This document shows positions 8,979 through 17,890 of a stretch of 64,000 nucleotides of DNA, piece after piece. The DNA is from JAFGJQ01 sp964495075. Lineage in GTDB: Bacteria; Planctomycetota; Phycisphaerae; UBA1845. The DNA lies in assembly GCA_964495075.1 (NCBI GenBank), contig CAZBUJ010000007.1, positions 58,363-122,362 on the forward strand. The letters are read 5' to 3'. Numbering within the stretch: the stretch's first letter is position 1; each line of letters opens with the position of its first letter. Position numbers and translations under genes: made by a program. The notes under the pieces are model-generated. The model was not told the DNA's origin, did no database searches, and saw only the letters and a program-made list of their open reading frames with translations.

Positions 8979-10061
8979 CTAGGCGACGGGCACCGCCCGG
9001 GGCCCCACGCCCCGACCGGACAGCTCGTACACGTAGGCAAGGATCTCCGCGATCGCCTGGTAGAACCGTTCGGGGACTTCCTGCCCGACGTGCACCACGT
9101 CGTACATCGCCCGGGCCAGCTCGCGCCGCTCGACGATCGGCACGTGCGTGGCGGCGGCGATCTGGCGGATCCGCAGGGCCACGTAGTCGGCCCCCTTCGC
9201 GACGACCCTCGGCGCGTTCATCCGCTCGGGGTCGTAGGCCAGGGCGATGGCGAGATGGGTGGGGTTGGTCACCACCACGTCCGCCTTGGGCACGGCGCTC
9301 TGCAGCCGTTGAATGGCCAGCTCCATCTGCACCTGCCGGCGTCGGCGTTTTACCACCGGGTCACCGTCCATGCGTTTGAGTTCCTCTTTCACCTCCTGCT
9401 TGGTCATCTTGAGGTCTTTCTCCTGCTGCCACCGCTGATACGCGTAGTCGAACAGGGCCAGCACGAGCATGACCGCCGCCAGCCGGATGCCCAGCCGGAA
9501 CACGAGCTCGCCCAGCATCTGGTACAGCAGGACGTAGTTCATGTGCATGGCATTGATGATGGCGGCGGCGTGCTGGGCGATGGTGACGTAGGCGACGCCG
9601 GTGACCACCAAGAGCTTTCCCAGGTTCATCGCCGTCTCGACCACCTTGCGCAGCGAGAACATCCGGCGGATGCCCGACAGCGGGTTGATCTTGTCGAACG
9701 TGGGCTTGATCTTCTCGGTGGTCAGCAGCCAGCCGATCTGGGCGTACATGACGAGCAGGGCGGCGAGGACAATGGCCAGCAGGAACGGCCAGAATACCGT
9801 GGCCACTTCGACGGCCACGCCGGCGGAGAAGGACGGCAGCGACCCCCCGGTCAGCACGACGTCCCCGCCGAGGGCGGTGCGCATCACCGCCAGCAGCGTC
9901 CCCCAGATCCGGGTACCGAGCAGCTCGAGCGAAACGATGCCGACCAGCAGCAGGACGGTGGCCGACAGGTCCTGGCTGCGCGCGATCTGCCCCTTGTCCC
10001 GCGCTTCCTGGCGGCGTCGCGGGGTGGGGGCCTCGGTCCTTTCGCCGGCATCCTCAGGCAT
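8979..10061 (-). CDS. flhB: flagellar export switch protein FlhB
   Basis: FlhB is a membrane component of the flagellar type III secretion system that switches export specificity from rod/hook to filament substrates after self-cleavage. The 360-residue protein begins with the typical polar segment (ERTEAPTPRRRQEARDKGQI), has four membrane spans, and contains the autocleavage motif in VVVTNPTHLAIALAYD, with NPTH intact. The C-terminal cytoplasmic domain ends in a variable tail. It follows fliR by 3 bases. FliK, its partner in the switch, is encoded in the same cluster. Confidence 0.97.
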   Translation of the reverse strand: MPEDAGERTEAPTPRRRQEARDKGQIARSQDLSATVLLLVGIVSLELLGTRIWGTLLAVMRTALGGDVVLTGGSLPSFSAGVAVEVATVFWPFLLAIVLAALLVMYAQIGWLLTTEKIKPTFDKINPLSGIRRMFSLRKVVETAMNLGKLLVVTGVAYVTIAQHAAAIINAMHMNYVLLYQMLGELVFRLGIRLAAVMLVLALFDYAYQRWQQEKDLKMTKQEVKEELKRMDGDPVVKRRRRQVQMELAIQRLQSAVPKADVVVTNPTHLAIALAYDPERMNAPRVVAKGADYVALRIRQIAAATHVPIVERRELARAMYDVVHVGQEVPERFYQAIAEILAYVYELSGRGVGPRAVPVA

Positions 10062-10064
10062 CGG

Positions 10065-10844
10065 TCATCCGTTCAAGCCGAACACGGTTCGGATCATGAG
10101 AATCGTTTCGTAGCAGCCGTCCGTGAACAGGTCCTCCGAGTACGACAACGAGATCCCCCCCACCGCGAGCACCACCAGAATGCGCACCACGAACCCGACG
10201 GACAGAATGTTCAACTGCGGCATCGTCTTGGACAGGAACCCCATCGCGACGGTGGTCATGAACATGGCGATCAGGCACGGACCGGCCAGCCGCAAGGCCA
10301 TCACAAACGCGGCCGTCAGCAGCTCGATCAGCATGGCCACGTGGGCGTCGGACGCGGTGAATCCCAGCAGCGGGACGGCGTCGAACGAATCGAGCAGTCC
10401 GCGGACCATGGCCCGGTGCCCGCCGGCCACGATGAAGATCATGAACATCACGATGAAGTAGAGTTGCCCCAGCGTGGTGGTGCTGCTGTTCACCAGCGGG
10501 TTGTAGGTCTGCCCGAGCGACAGCCCCGCCTGCTGACCGACGACCATCCCCGTCAACTGGGCCCCGAGAAAGAGCGTGTGCAGCGAGAGCCCCATCAGCA
10601 CGCCGACCGCCAGTTCGCCGGCCACCCCGACGATCGCGGCCTGGATCGTGAGGTGCCTGGGCACCACGGGCAGAATCGCCGGGAAGATGACCAGGGCGAC
10701 GGCGGCGGCGAACAGCACCCGCAACCGTCGCGGAATGGCGGCGCTGCTGAACAGCGGGGTCACCACCATCAGGCCCGCCACGCGAAACAGGACCAGCAGG
10801 TACGCGGGCAGCAGCAACGGGATCGTCAGGCTCGACCAGGGCAT
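10065..10844 (-). CDS. fliR: flagellar export apparatus protein FliR
   Basis: FliR is part of the FliPQR export channel core in the inner membrane. From the ATG at 10844 the product has 259 residues with about six hydrophobic segments, starting PWSSLTIPLLLPAYLLVLFR and including the FliR-typical GQQAGLSLGQTYNPL stretch. I preferred this ATG to the in-frame TTG 15 bases upstream because GGAGG lies just before it. The gene lies between fliQ and flhB in the standard fliP-fliQ-fliR-flhB order, with almost no intergenic space. Confidence 0.94.
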   Translation of the reverse strand: MPWSSLTIPLLLPAYLLVLFRVAGLMVVTPLFSSAAIPRRLRVLFAAAVALVIFPAILPVVPRHLTIQAAIVGVAGELAVGVLMGLSLHTLFLGAQLTGMVVGQQAGLSLGQTYNPLVNSSTTTLGQLYFIVMFMIFIVAGGHRAMVRGLLDSFDAVPLLGFTASDAHVAMLIELLTAAFVMALRLAGPCLIAMFMTTVAMGFLSKTMPQLNILSVGFVVRILVVLAVGGISLSYSEDLFTDGCYETILMIRTVFGLNG

Positions 10845-10901
10845 CCGTCCTCCGTCCAATGCGGTCCACCCGTCGGGCGGCGTCGTGCGAGTGTTGTGCC
10901 A

Positions 10902-11162
10902 TCACGATGGCAGCGTCCCCAGCATCTCCTGGGCATAGTCCACCATCCGGGTCGCGATCCACGGAATGAAGTACGACGCGGCCAGCACCATCGCCACGAT
11001 CTTGGGCACGAACGTGAGCGTCTGCTCCTGCAACTGGGTGATGGCCTGGACCAGGGAAATCAACAATCCCACGATCATGCCGGCCAGCAGCACGGGGGCG
11101 GCCGTCGTGAGAGCCAGGAAGAACGCGTCGCGGCCCAGGTCCAGCGCGATTCCGAATTCCAT
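10902..11162 (-). CDS. fliQ: flagellar export apparatus protein FliQ
   Basis: FliQ is a small inner-membrane protein of the FliPQR channel. The product is 86 residues, the usual size, with two hydrophobic helices joined by a short loop (LVQAITQLQEQTLTFVPKI is the conserved linker region). It sits between fliP and fliR on the same strand. The start ATG at 11162 agrees with the family N-terminus. No anomaly was seen. Confidence 0.95.
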   Translation of the reverse strand: MEFGIALDLGRDAFFLALTTAAPVLLAGMIVGLLISLVQAITQLQEQTLTFVPKIVAMVLAASYFIPWIATRMVDYAQEMLGTLPS

Positions 11163-11198
11163 TGCCCGTCGCCTCCGCGGCCATCCGCCCTACGGCGG

Positions 11199-12029
11199 TC
11201 ACGTGATGAAACTCGCCAGCAGCGTCTGCACCACCAGGTGCCAGCCGTCGGCGAGAACGAACAGCAGGATCTTGAACGGCAACGAGATCAGCACAGGCGG
11301 CAGCATCATCATGCCCATCGAGATGAGGATGGACGCGATGACCATGTCGATCACCAGAAACGGGAGGTAGACCCGAAACCCCATCACGAACGCGATTTTG
11401 AGTTCGCTGAGCACGTAGGCCGGGATCAGCACCGTCGAGTCCACGTCGTCCAGCGTGATCTTCTCGTTCACGTCGATGGGCTCGCCCCGCTGATACTCGA
11501 GGAACAGGTAGATGTCCTCGTAATTCTCGCCGGACTCGATCTGGGCGTACATGAAGTCGCGCATGTGGCTCATGGCCCGGTCCAGCGCCTGCTCCTGGGT
11601 CAACTCGTTGTTGAGATACGGCGTCAGGGCCTCGGCACTGATCTTCTGCCAGGTGGGGGCCATGACCAGAACCGTCATGAACAACGAGAGCCCCATCAAG
11701 ACCTGTCCGGGCGGCAGTTGCGGGGTGGCCAGCGCCTGCCGCAGCAGCGCCAGCACGATGAGGATCCGCGTAAAGCAGGTCATGAGGATGAGGATGGACG
11801 GGACGAGCGTCATCACCGTCAGCAGAACGAGGATCTGCAGCGTGGCGCTGATCCCTTCCGACTCGGTGGCGGCCGGCAGGAGGCTTCGCGTATCGGGAAT
11901 CTGCAGCGGGTTGTCGATGGCGGGGGTCGCGGGGCTGACCTGCCCCCACGCGGCGGTGGTGGTCCCCAGCGTGATCAGACACGCCGTGGCCAGGAGGAAG
12001 CCGGTATATGAGCGTCCCTGCTCTGCCAC
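11199..12029 (-). CDS. fliP: flagellar export apparatus protein FliP
   Basis: FliP is the main subunit of the export channel core. The 276-residue precursor has a cleavable signal sequence (hydrophobic residues about 10-27 ending AAWG), then membrane helices with the signatures PSILILMTCFTRILIVLALLR and FVMGFRVYLPFLVIDMVI, and a periplasmic loop. The start is GTG with AAGGAG about 10 bases upstream. The order fliO-fliP-fliQ-fliR is standard. Length matches the family (about 245-280). Confidence 0.96.
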   Translation of the reverse strand: MAEQGRSYTGFLLATACLITLGTTTAAWGQVSPATPAIDNPLQIPDTRSLLPAATESEGISATLQILVLLTVMTLVPSILILMTCFTRILIVLALLRQALATPQLPPGQVLMGLSLFMTVLVMAPTWQKISAEALTPYLNNELTQEQALDRAMSHMRDFMYAQIESGENYEDIYLFLEYQRGEPIDVNEKITLDDVDSTVLIPAYVLSELKIAFVMGFRVYLPFLVIDMVIASILISMGMMMLPPVLISLPFKILLFVLADGWHLVVQTLLASFIT

Positions 12030-12183
12030 TCTGCGCTACTCCTTAGCGCGGCCTGGGCGGTGTGCCGATCCAGCCCGTGGATGCCGGTGCGTGTTTCGAG
12101 CGCACCCGATCGGACCTCTGTCCCCGCTCCGTGCCGCACCTCCGCCCCCGACGGTCGCGGGCGGCGGCCCGCCCCGGATCCCC

Positions 12184-13029
12184 CTAGTCGGCGGTCTCGG
12201 CCGGTGTCTGCTGCAACGAGCGCAGCCGTCCCATCAGGCTTCGCAACTCGCCCATCGTCTCCCGCAAGTGCGAGGCGTTGTCGGCGGCCGGGGGCAGCGG
12301 AATGGAGTCCGGATCCGCATACTCGGAGGACTCGGAGGCCAGCAGTTGCTCGAAGCGACGGGCGGTCTGCTGCGGATCGGGCCGGCTGGCCTTGACCTGC
12401 AAATCGAACGACTCGTTCGGGTCGCTGATGTGGCCCAGGTTCGTGATGTGCTCCGGCGTGACGCCCACCAGCACGTGCCGCCGGCCCACTTGCACCAGCG
12501 CGATCGTCTGCTTCGGCGACAGGTAGGCCCGCCCGACCACCTGGACCGGGCCGGCACCGCTCATCGTCTTGACCGACGGCACGTAGCGCCGGATGAGCCA
12601 CGCGGCGGCGACGATGACGGCCAGCACGACCCCCAGCGCCACCGGTCCGGAGCGGTACCATGACCGGCCCGAGCCGTTCGTCGGAATCGATGGGGCCGCG
12701 GCGTTGTCCGGCGACGGAATCGTCTTCGCCGGCGGAGGGATGATCGACCCCCTCCGCGCCTCCGCGGGTGCCGCGATCGGGTCCGCGATCGGTGTCTCCT
12801 GTACGGCCGGTGCCATGTTCTCGACACCGGCCAGCGAGCCGGGCGGTCCGGCGACCGGCTCGGGCGGATCGTCCCAGTCGTTTTCGGCCAGCACGACCAT
12901 GCCGGACGACGGCGTGAAAGCACTTTGCGGTTCGGTTTGCTCCGCGTCGGCGAGCGCCACTCCGGCGATCCCGAGACCGCTGGCGAGGGCGACCAACAGA
13001 ACCTCCCTGTTCCTGGGTTTGCGATTCAT
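12184..13029 (-). CDS. fliO: FliO-like flagellar biosynthesis protein
   Basis: FliO helps assemble or stabilise the FliP ring. The 281-residue protein has an N-terminal signal-like segment (VLLVALASGLGIAGVALA), a long polar Pro/Ala-rich region, a membrane helix near residue 135 (VALGVVLAVIVAAAWLIRRY), and then the conserved FliO core VQVVGRAYLSPKQTIALVQV. It is longer than the roughly 120-residue enteric FliO, as is common outside the enterics. Its position between fliN and fliP supports the call. The ATG at 13029 has GGAGA upstream. Confidence 0.88.
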   Translation of the reverse strand: MNRKPRNREVLLVALASGLGIAGVALADAEQTEPQSAFTPSSGMVVLAENDWDDPPEPVAGPPGSLAGVENMAPAVQETPIADPIAAPAEARRGSIIPPPAKTIPSPDNAAAPSIPTNGSGRSWYRSGPVALGVVLAVIVAAAWLIRRYVPSVKTMSGAGPVQVVGRAYLSPKQTIALVQVGRRHVLVGVTPEHITNLGHISDPNESFDLQVKASRPDPQQTARRFEQLLASESSEYADPDSIPLPPAADNASHLRETMGELRSLMGRLRSLQQTPAETAD

Positions 13030-13061
13030 CGCGTCTCCAATCGCGATTGAGATGTCGGTTG

Positions 13062-13763
13062 TCAGACGATAATCCGCTCGTTCTCGTCGGCGATGATCTC
13101 GCTGACGCGAACGCAGAAGTTGTCGTTCAGCACGAGCACCTCACCCCGGGCCACGAGCCGTTCGTTCACGAACACGTCGACCGGGTCGCCGGCCAGCTTG
13201 TCCAGCTCCACCACGCTGCCCTCGCCCAACCGGAGCACGTCCTCGACGTACATCCGCGTCCGCCCGAGTTCGATCCGCACCCGCAAGTCCACGTCGTGCA
13301 GCAGATCGATGCTCTGGAGGGCGGCCGCGTCGCCCTCCGCCTCGCCGGTGAAGTCCGGGAGGTCCACGGAGTCGAGCGGCAGGTCACCGTCCGCTTGCTC
13401 TGGCTCGCTCGCGGCCCCCTTCTGCTCCGCGATAGCGGCGGCCATCGCCGCGGCGGCCGCGTCAAACGGGCGACCTTCCGCGTCGACCCGGGCCCCCGCC
13501 CCCGCCGGCGCCTCCGATTCGGCGATCACCGCGTCAATCTCGTCCTGGCTGACCAGTCCCGAGTCCTCCTCGCCCCCTTCGGCGATCGCCGCGTCGATGT
13601 CGGCTTGGCTCAGCCCCGCGTCAGGCGGCACCGCGGCCGCCGCCGCGGCGGACTCGGGGGCGGCCTCCCCGGCGACATCGGCGGCCGCGCTGAGCAGCGC
13701 GTCGATCTCGTCCTGGCTCTCCTGCCCGGCGTCGTCGACGTTTTTTCCCGGCTCGTCTGCCAT
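13062..13763 (-). CDS. fliN: flagellar switch protein FliN with an N-terminal triple EIDALL-type extension
   Basis: FliN forms the bottom of the cytoplasmic C-ring. From the ATG at 13763 (GGTGA just upstream) the protein has 233 residues. The last 85 are a typical SpoA domain (VDLRVRIELGRTRMYVEDVL through FCVRVSEIIADENERIIV). The long acidic, Ala-rich N-terminal part contains three copies of a short motif: SQDEIDALL at 16-24, LSQADIDAAI at 51-60 and VSQDEIDAVI at 71-80. This resembles the LSQxEIDALL segment that binds CheY-P in FliM and FliY. No fliM is found in this cluster. Motif function here is inferred. Confidence 0.92.
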   Translation of the reverse strand: MADEPGKNVDDAGQESQDEIDALLSAAADVAGEAAPESAAAAAAVPPDAGLSQADIDAAIAEGGEEDSGLVSQDEIDAVIAESEAPAGAGARVDAEGRPFDAAAAAMAAAIAEQKGAASEPEQADGDLPLDSVDLPDFTGEAEGDAAALQSIDLLHDVDLRVRIELGRTRMYVEDVLRLGEGSVVELDKLAGDPVDVFVNERLVARGEVLVLNDNFCVRVSEIIADENERIIV

Positions 13764-13817
13764 GAGATTCACCCGATGAATGCATGCTTATCGGCCCAGA
13801 CTCCGCCCCTCCCGCAA

Positions 13818-14348
13818 TCAAAGATTGGAGGCGGACTGGAGCAGATTGGGGATCAGCACCTCCTTGACCAGATCCTCCGCGCCGACGATTTTGTCCAGTT
13901 CGAATTTAATCTGCCGGCGGATGGTCTCCAGTTGCGGCTCGTTCAGGTACTTGGGATCGGCGTTTCGGATGATCGTGGTGATCCGATCGCTGATCGTTTT
14001 CTGCCGCAGCTCGATGAGCTTCTCGATCCGCTTCCGCTCCTCCGGGCTGACGATCACCACCACTTCGATGTGGATCATCAACAGCTTGCCGGTCTTCTTG
14101 TTGAAGGCATCGAGCTTGCAGATGGCCAACTCGACGTCCATCGCGTCGGCGGGCTGTCCGTCCGGTCCGACGCCTTTCTCGTCCCCGGCGTTGGCTTCCA
14201 CGGCTTGCGGATCGGTGCCCAGCGTCTTCATGGCGAGGTAGATACCGACGCCTTCGGCGAGCATCAGACCGGCCACCACCAAAATGGGAAAGAGCTTCTT
14301 CTTCCTCGAGGATTCGGCGACGTTGGCATCGATGTCCTGTTCCACCAT
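13818..14348 (-). CDS. fliL: flagellar basal-body associated protein FliL
   Basis: FliL is a single-span inner-membrane protein around the stator that supports torque. The 176-residue protein has a short cytoplasmic N-terminus with a basic SRKKKLFPIL patch, one membrane helix near residues 19-38 (PILVVAGLMLAEGVGIYLAM) and a periplasmic domain ending in helices rich in Lys/Asp. It follows motB with a 4-base gap and precedes fliN. Size and topology fit FliL, although FliL sequence conservation is low, so the context carries much of the weight. Confidence 0.88.
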   Translation of the reverse strand: MVEQDIDANVAESSRKKKLFPILVVAGLMLAEGVGIYLAMKTLGTDPQAVEANAGDEKGVGPDGQPADAMDVELAICKLDAFNKKTGKLLMIHIEVVVIVSPEERKRIEKLIELRQKTISDRITTIIRNADPKYLNEPQLETIRRQIKFELDKIVGAEDLVKEVLIPNLLQSASNL

Positions 14349-14352
14349 CTGG

Positions 14353-15096
14353 CTACTCCCTTGCTTCGCCGCTGTAGGTACGCCCCTGGTACTCGTCCAC
14401 GAGCGCTTCGGTCACTACGATCTCCACCCGCCGGTTGGCGGCGCGCGTGTCTTCGTCGTACGCCTGGGCTTCGAGCGGGGCATACCGGCCGGCGGCCGAC
14501 AGCCGCAGTCGTTGCGGTCGCACGCCGCTCCGTTCGAGGGCTTCGCCGACCGCCCGGGCCCGGGCCCAGGACAGCCCCCACGGATCGCCGTAGGGCGAAT
14601 CGGGGGGCAACGGCTCGGACGTCGCGTGGCCGGTGACCTTGATGATCGTGTTGTGCCCCACCATCTTGGTTGAAAGCTGGGCCACCAACTCCTCCATTTC
14701 CGGCTTGAGGGTGGCGCTGAATCGTTCGAACGCGAGGCGGCCCCCGATTTCGATGTGGGTGCCTTCGCGAATATCGGTGACCCGCACCCGCCGGGCCCGG
14801 AAGCTGATCTCGTCCGACTCGCCCTTGTTCGCCTGATACTCGGGCATAATGATCTGCATGAGTTGCTGGATCATGCTGTTCTGCGTGTCGTTGCGGATCG
14901 GCACCCGGCCGAGCGTGGCGTCGTATCCGAAGGCCGATCGGATGGATTCGAGGACCTGCAGGAACTTCTCCTCCTTCTTGATCTCGCTCATCGACACGAT
15001 GATGACGAAGAAGCAGAGCAGCAGCGTCATCATGTCACCGTAGGTGACCATCCAGTCCGGCACGCCGCCGCCACCTTTTTTCTGCTTCTTGACCAT
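14353..15096 (-). CDS. motB: flagellar motor stator protein MotB
   Basis: MotB pairs with MotA to conduct ions and anchors the stator to peptidoglycan. The 247-residue protein starts with a basic tail, then the plug and membrane helix containing the essential aspartate (PDWMVTYGDMMTLLLCFF), and ends with an OmpA-like peptidoglycan-binding domain (TIIKVTGHATSEP, then SWARARAVGEALERSGV and ANRRVEIVV). The helix keeps the key Asp. It is 18 bases downstream of motA, clearly in one operon. Confidence 0.96.
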   Translation of the reverse strand: MVKKQKKGGGGVPDWMVTYGDMMTLLLCFFVIIVSMSEIKKEEKFLQVLESIRSAFGYDATLGRVPIRNDTQNSMIQQLMQIIMPEYQANKGESDEISFRARRVRVTDIREGTHIEIGGRLAFERFSATLKPEMEELVAQLSTKMVGHNTIIKVTGHATSEPLPPDSPYGDPWGLSWARARAVGEALERSGVRPQRLRLSAAGRYAPLEAQAYDEDTRAANRRVEIVVTEALVDEYQGRTYSGEARE

Positions 15097-15114
15097 TTCG
15101 ACTCCCGGTCCTTG

Positions 15115-15897
15115 CTACGCCGCCCGGCGCTCTTCGCCTCGCTCCGAGGCCCGCTTGCTGAACGGGATGAAGGTCGTCAACCGCTGTTCCACGACGCGGG
15201 GATTGTCCCCGGCCTGGATGGCCATGACGCCCCGAATCACGATGCTCTTCAGCAGGATCTCCTCCGCGCTGCGTTTGTCGAGCTTGTCCGCGATGGGCAG
15301 GGCCACCAGGTTGGCCACGAGGGCGCCGTACAGGGTGGTGAGCAGCGCGAGGGCCATCCCGTCGCCGATCTGGGACGGGTCGGACATGTTCTTGAGCATT
15401 ATCACCAGGCCGATGAGGGTCCCGATCATGCCGAACGCGGGAAGGTACTTGCCCATGGTGTCGAACAGGGCCTTGCCGTTCTCGTGGCGTTCCGCGATCG
15501 CCTCGAGCTCGCTGGTCATGATCTGTTCGATCAGTTCCGGGTCGGTCCCGTCGACCGCCATCTGGATGCCCGACACGATGAACGAATCGTCGATGTCCTT
15601 GGTCGAATTCTCGAGTGACAGAATGCCGTCACGGCGGGCCACCTCGGCATAGCCGACGAGTTCCTTGATCAGGTCGGCGGGGTCCCTGGCCTTGGTGAGG
15701 AACGCCTTCTTGACCACCCCGAAGATGCTCAGCACGTTGCCCAGCGGAAAGCTGATCAGGGTAGAGGCTAGACCGCCGCCCATCACCACCGCGATCGACG
15801 GCGCGTCGAAGAACGCGCCGAAGTCGCCCTTGGACAGAATCGCCCAGAACATCAAACCGATTCCGGCGATCAGCCCCACTATCGTTGCGATATCCAT
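15115..15897 (-). CDS. motA: flagellar motor stator protein MotA
   Basis: MotA is the four-span ion-channel subunit of the stator. The 260-residue protein starts MDIATIVGLIAGIGLMFWAI, has a cytoplasmic loop between spans 2 and 3 with charged residues (RRDGILSLE, and ERHENGKALFDTMGKYLPAF preceding span 3), and the conserved proline-containing helix APAFGMIGTLIGLV-type region (here LPAFGMIGTLIGLVIML). Length and order with motB are standard. The start at 15897 matches the family. Confidence 0.97.
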   Translation of the reverse strand: MDIATIVGLIAGIGLMFWAILSKGDFGAFFDAPSIAVVMGGGLASTLISFPLGNVLSIFGVVKKAFLTKARDPADLIKELVGYAEVARRDGILSLENSTKDIDDSFIVSGIQMAVDGTDPELIEQIMTSELEAIAERHENGKALFDTMGKYLPAFGMIGTLIGLVIMLKNMSDPSQIGDGMALALLTTLYGALVANLVALPIADKLDKRSAEEILLKSIVIRGVMAIQAGDNPRVVEQRLTTFIPFSKRASERGEERRAA

Positions 15898-15978
15898 ACC
15901 TTCGCGATCCTTCGCCTGGTTCCCGCTCGCCCGATCCGCCCGCCCCGCCGTCCACCACCGGCCGCGGGACGTCCCGCC

Positions 15979-16173
15979 TCACTCGACGCGGAAGGTCCGG
16001 ATCCGGCGGGCGTATTCGACAGCCTTGTCCACCACTTCCTCGACGGTCTCGTGCACCATGAAATGATCGCCGCTCACCAGGGTGATCATCGTGTCCGGTG
16101 TCTCCTCGATGAACTTGATCATCTCGGCATTGACGACCACGGACTGCCGGTTCAGTTTGGTGACGGTGATCAT
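15979..16173 (-). CDS. flbD: FlbD family flagellar protein
   Basis: FlbD-family proteins (PF06289; distinct from the Caulobacter activator of the same name) are short proteins of unknown detailed role found beside motA in many flagellar clusters. This one is 64 residues, with the family opening MITVTKLNRQSVVVNAEMIK and the GDHFMVHETVEEV stretch. It stands between flgE and motA, the classic place. It is cytoplasmic and has no membrane segment. Confidence 0.92.
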   Translation of the reverse strand: MITVTKLNRQSVVVNAEMIKFIEETPDTMITLVSGDHFMVHETVEEVVDKAVEYARRIRTFRVE

Positions 16174-16195
16174 GACGCGGTTACTCCGCGTGCGC

Positions 16196-17890
16196 TTATC
16201 GCACGAGCATCAACAGTTCCTGCAACATGTCATCGGCCGATCGGACCACCCGGCTCGCCGCCGAGAACCCGGTGGCGGCCGTCACCAGTCCGATGAACTC
16301 GCGGGAGAGCTCCACGTTGCTCAGTTCCAGCGATCCGGATTCGATCGAGCCGGCCCCCATGGTGTTCGCGGTGACGATGGCCGCTTCGCCGGAGTTCGGG
16401 CTCGGAACGAACGTGTTGTGGCTCAGACCGGTCAACCCTTCCGGGTTGGCGAAGGTCGCCACCACCACCTGGCCGAACACCCGGCTCTGGGCGTTGCTGA
16501 ACGTGCCCGTGATGATCCCGTCCTGGTCGATGTCGTAGTCGACCAGCGTGCCGGCGGGATAGCCGTCCTGGCGGCTCATCACCAGCTGCGGGTCGGCCGT
16601 GCCCCGGGCCAGACCGGTCAGGGCCGAGAAGTCCAGCGCGATCTGCATCGGCGTGGCGGCCCCCGAGTTGTTCTGATCGAGCCGGACGTTGGTCCCGGTC
16701 GCTGACACGAGCTGCCCGTTCTGGTCGAAGGTGATCGTCCCGGTGCCGAGGGCGGACCCACCCACGTTGTCGTTGTTCGATTCGGCGTAGAACCGCCAGA
16801 CCGTCCCGTTGTTGGACTGCGACTCCATGACCACGCGAATCCGCATCTCGACCTGGTTGCCCAGCGAGTCGTAGACCACCATGGAGGTCGTCGCCCCCTC
16901 GCCGGTCCCCGGGCTGTTGGTGAAGCTGAACGGCAGCGCCCCGCTCGTGCTGTTACGCACGTCGGTGGCGTCCAGGCTGATCGCGTTGGGGAGCCCGAGG
17001 TTCGACGTGATGACGAGCGAGCCGGCCGCGGGGTCCGGCCCGCCGCTGACGGTCACGCCCGGCGTTCCGCCGGTGGCGGGATCGGTCTGGATGCCGAACG
17101 CCGTCTCCAGAAACGACGCGAAATCTCCCAGCGTGGCCCCGTCGGAGCCGACCACGAACTGGATGTCGGGCAGGTCGATCTCGCCCTTCTGGGCCCCGCT
17201 GATGGTGATCACGTCACCGGTGGCGAAGAGCGGCGCCCCGTCGGCATCCACCAGGGCGGTCAGCGCGGTGCCGGCCGTGGCGGCGGTGCCACCTGCTGTC
17301 ACCAGCGGATCGGACGTGACCACGCCCGCCGATCCGGCGAGGGTGCTGTCGGCGTCCAGGTTGCCGTCCATGTGGACCTGCGTGGTGGCCACCGCCTCCC
17401 GCACGGTCCCCAACGGGATGACCAGGTCGCTCAACGTGCCCACGACGAGGTCTCCGTTGGCATCGGCGGCGTAGCCCCGGACCCGCGCGCCGTCGCCGGC
17501 CACGAGGGTGTGCGCCTCGTCCAGGCGGAACGAGCCGTCGCGGGTGTAGACGCGATCACCGGCCGGGTCGTCCAGCACGAAGAACCCACCGCCGTCGATG
17601 GCGAGGTCCGACTTGATACCCGTGTCCTGGATGTTCCCCTGCCCGTGGTTCCGCTGGATGCTGGACAGGGTCGAGCCGTAGCCCACCTGCATCGGGTTGA
17701 CGCCGCCGCTCTCGTCGTTGGGGGCCGACCCGCCGCTGATGGTCTGGTAGTACAGCGTCTCGAAGAGGGCCCGCTGGTTCTTGAACGCCGTGGTGTTCAC
17801 GTTGGCGACGTTGTCACCGATCGTGTCCATCATGTACTGGTTGCTCTTGATGCCGGTGAACCCGGTGAGCATCGCGGATGTCAGTCCCAT
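16196..17890 (-). CDS. flgE: flagellar hook protein FlgE
   Basis: FlgE builds the hook that joins the basal body to the filament and is exported by the flagellar type III system. The 564-residue protein has the N-terminal rod/hook signature (SAMLTGFTGIKSNQYMMDTI then GDNVANVNTTAFKNQR), a FlgE core with the DGGGFFVLDD motif, and the C-terminal helix containing SNVELSREFIGLVTA. Asn/Gly/Ser/Thr-rich surface domains fill the middle, as expected. It is larger than enteric FlgE (about 400) but within the range seen for big hook proteins. Its start overlaps the end of flgD by 10 bases. Confidence 0.95.
   Translation of the reverse strand: MGLTSAMLTGFTGIKSNQYMMDTIGDNVANVNTTAFKNQRALFETLYYQTISGGSAPNDESGGVNPMQVGYGSTLSSIQRNHGQGNIQDTGIKSDLAIDGGGFFVLDDPAGDRVYTRDGSFRLDEAHTLVAGDGARVRGYAADANGDLVVGTLSDLVIPLGTVREAVATTQVHMDGNLDADSTLAGSAGVVTSDPLVTAGGTAATAGTALTALVDADGAPLFATGDVITISGAQKGEIDLPDIQFVVGSDGATLGDFASFLETAFGIQTDPATGGTPGVTVSGGPDPAAGSLVITSNLGLPNAISLDATDVRNSTSGALPFSFTNSPGTGEGATTSMVVYDSLGNQVEMRIRVVMESQSNNGTVWRFYAESNNDNVGGSALGTGTITFDQNGQLVSATGTNVRLDQNNSGAATPMQIALDFSALTGLARGTADPQLVMSRQDGYPAGTLVDYDIDQDGIITGTFSNAQSRVFGQVVVATFANPEGLTGLSHNTFVPSPNSGEAAIVTANTMGAGSIESGSLELSNVELSREFIGLVTAATGFSAASRVVRSADDMLQELLMLVR

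Noticed and set aside
9090..12011. A 973-codon open frame on the plus strand, with similar long plus-strand frames at 4686-6878 and 41550-43607.
   Set aside because: They lie antisense to well-identified minus-strand genes (flhB-fliR-fliQ-fliP, flhG/flhF and the TMTC-like gene). The predicted proteins are His/Arg/Gly-rich with no family similarity. They arise from high GC.
13788..13795. GCCGATAA, a sigma-28 -10 core, on the minus strand just upstream of fliN.
   Set aside because: The required TAAA-type -35 at 11 bases is absent, and fliN is inside an operon.
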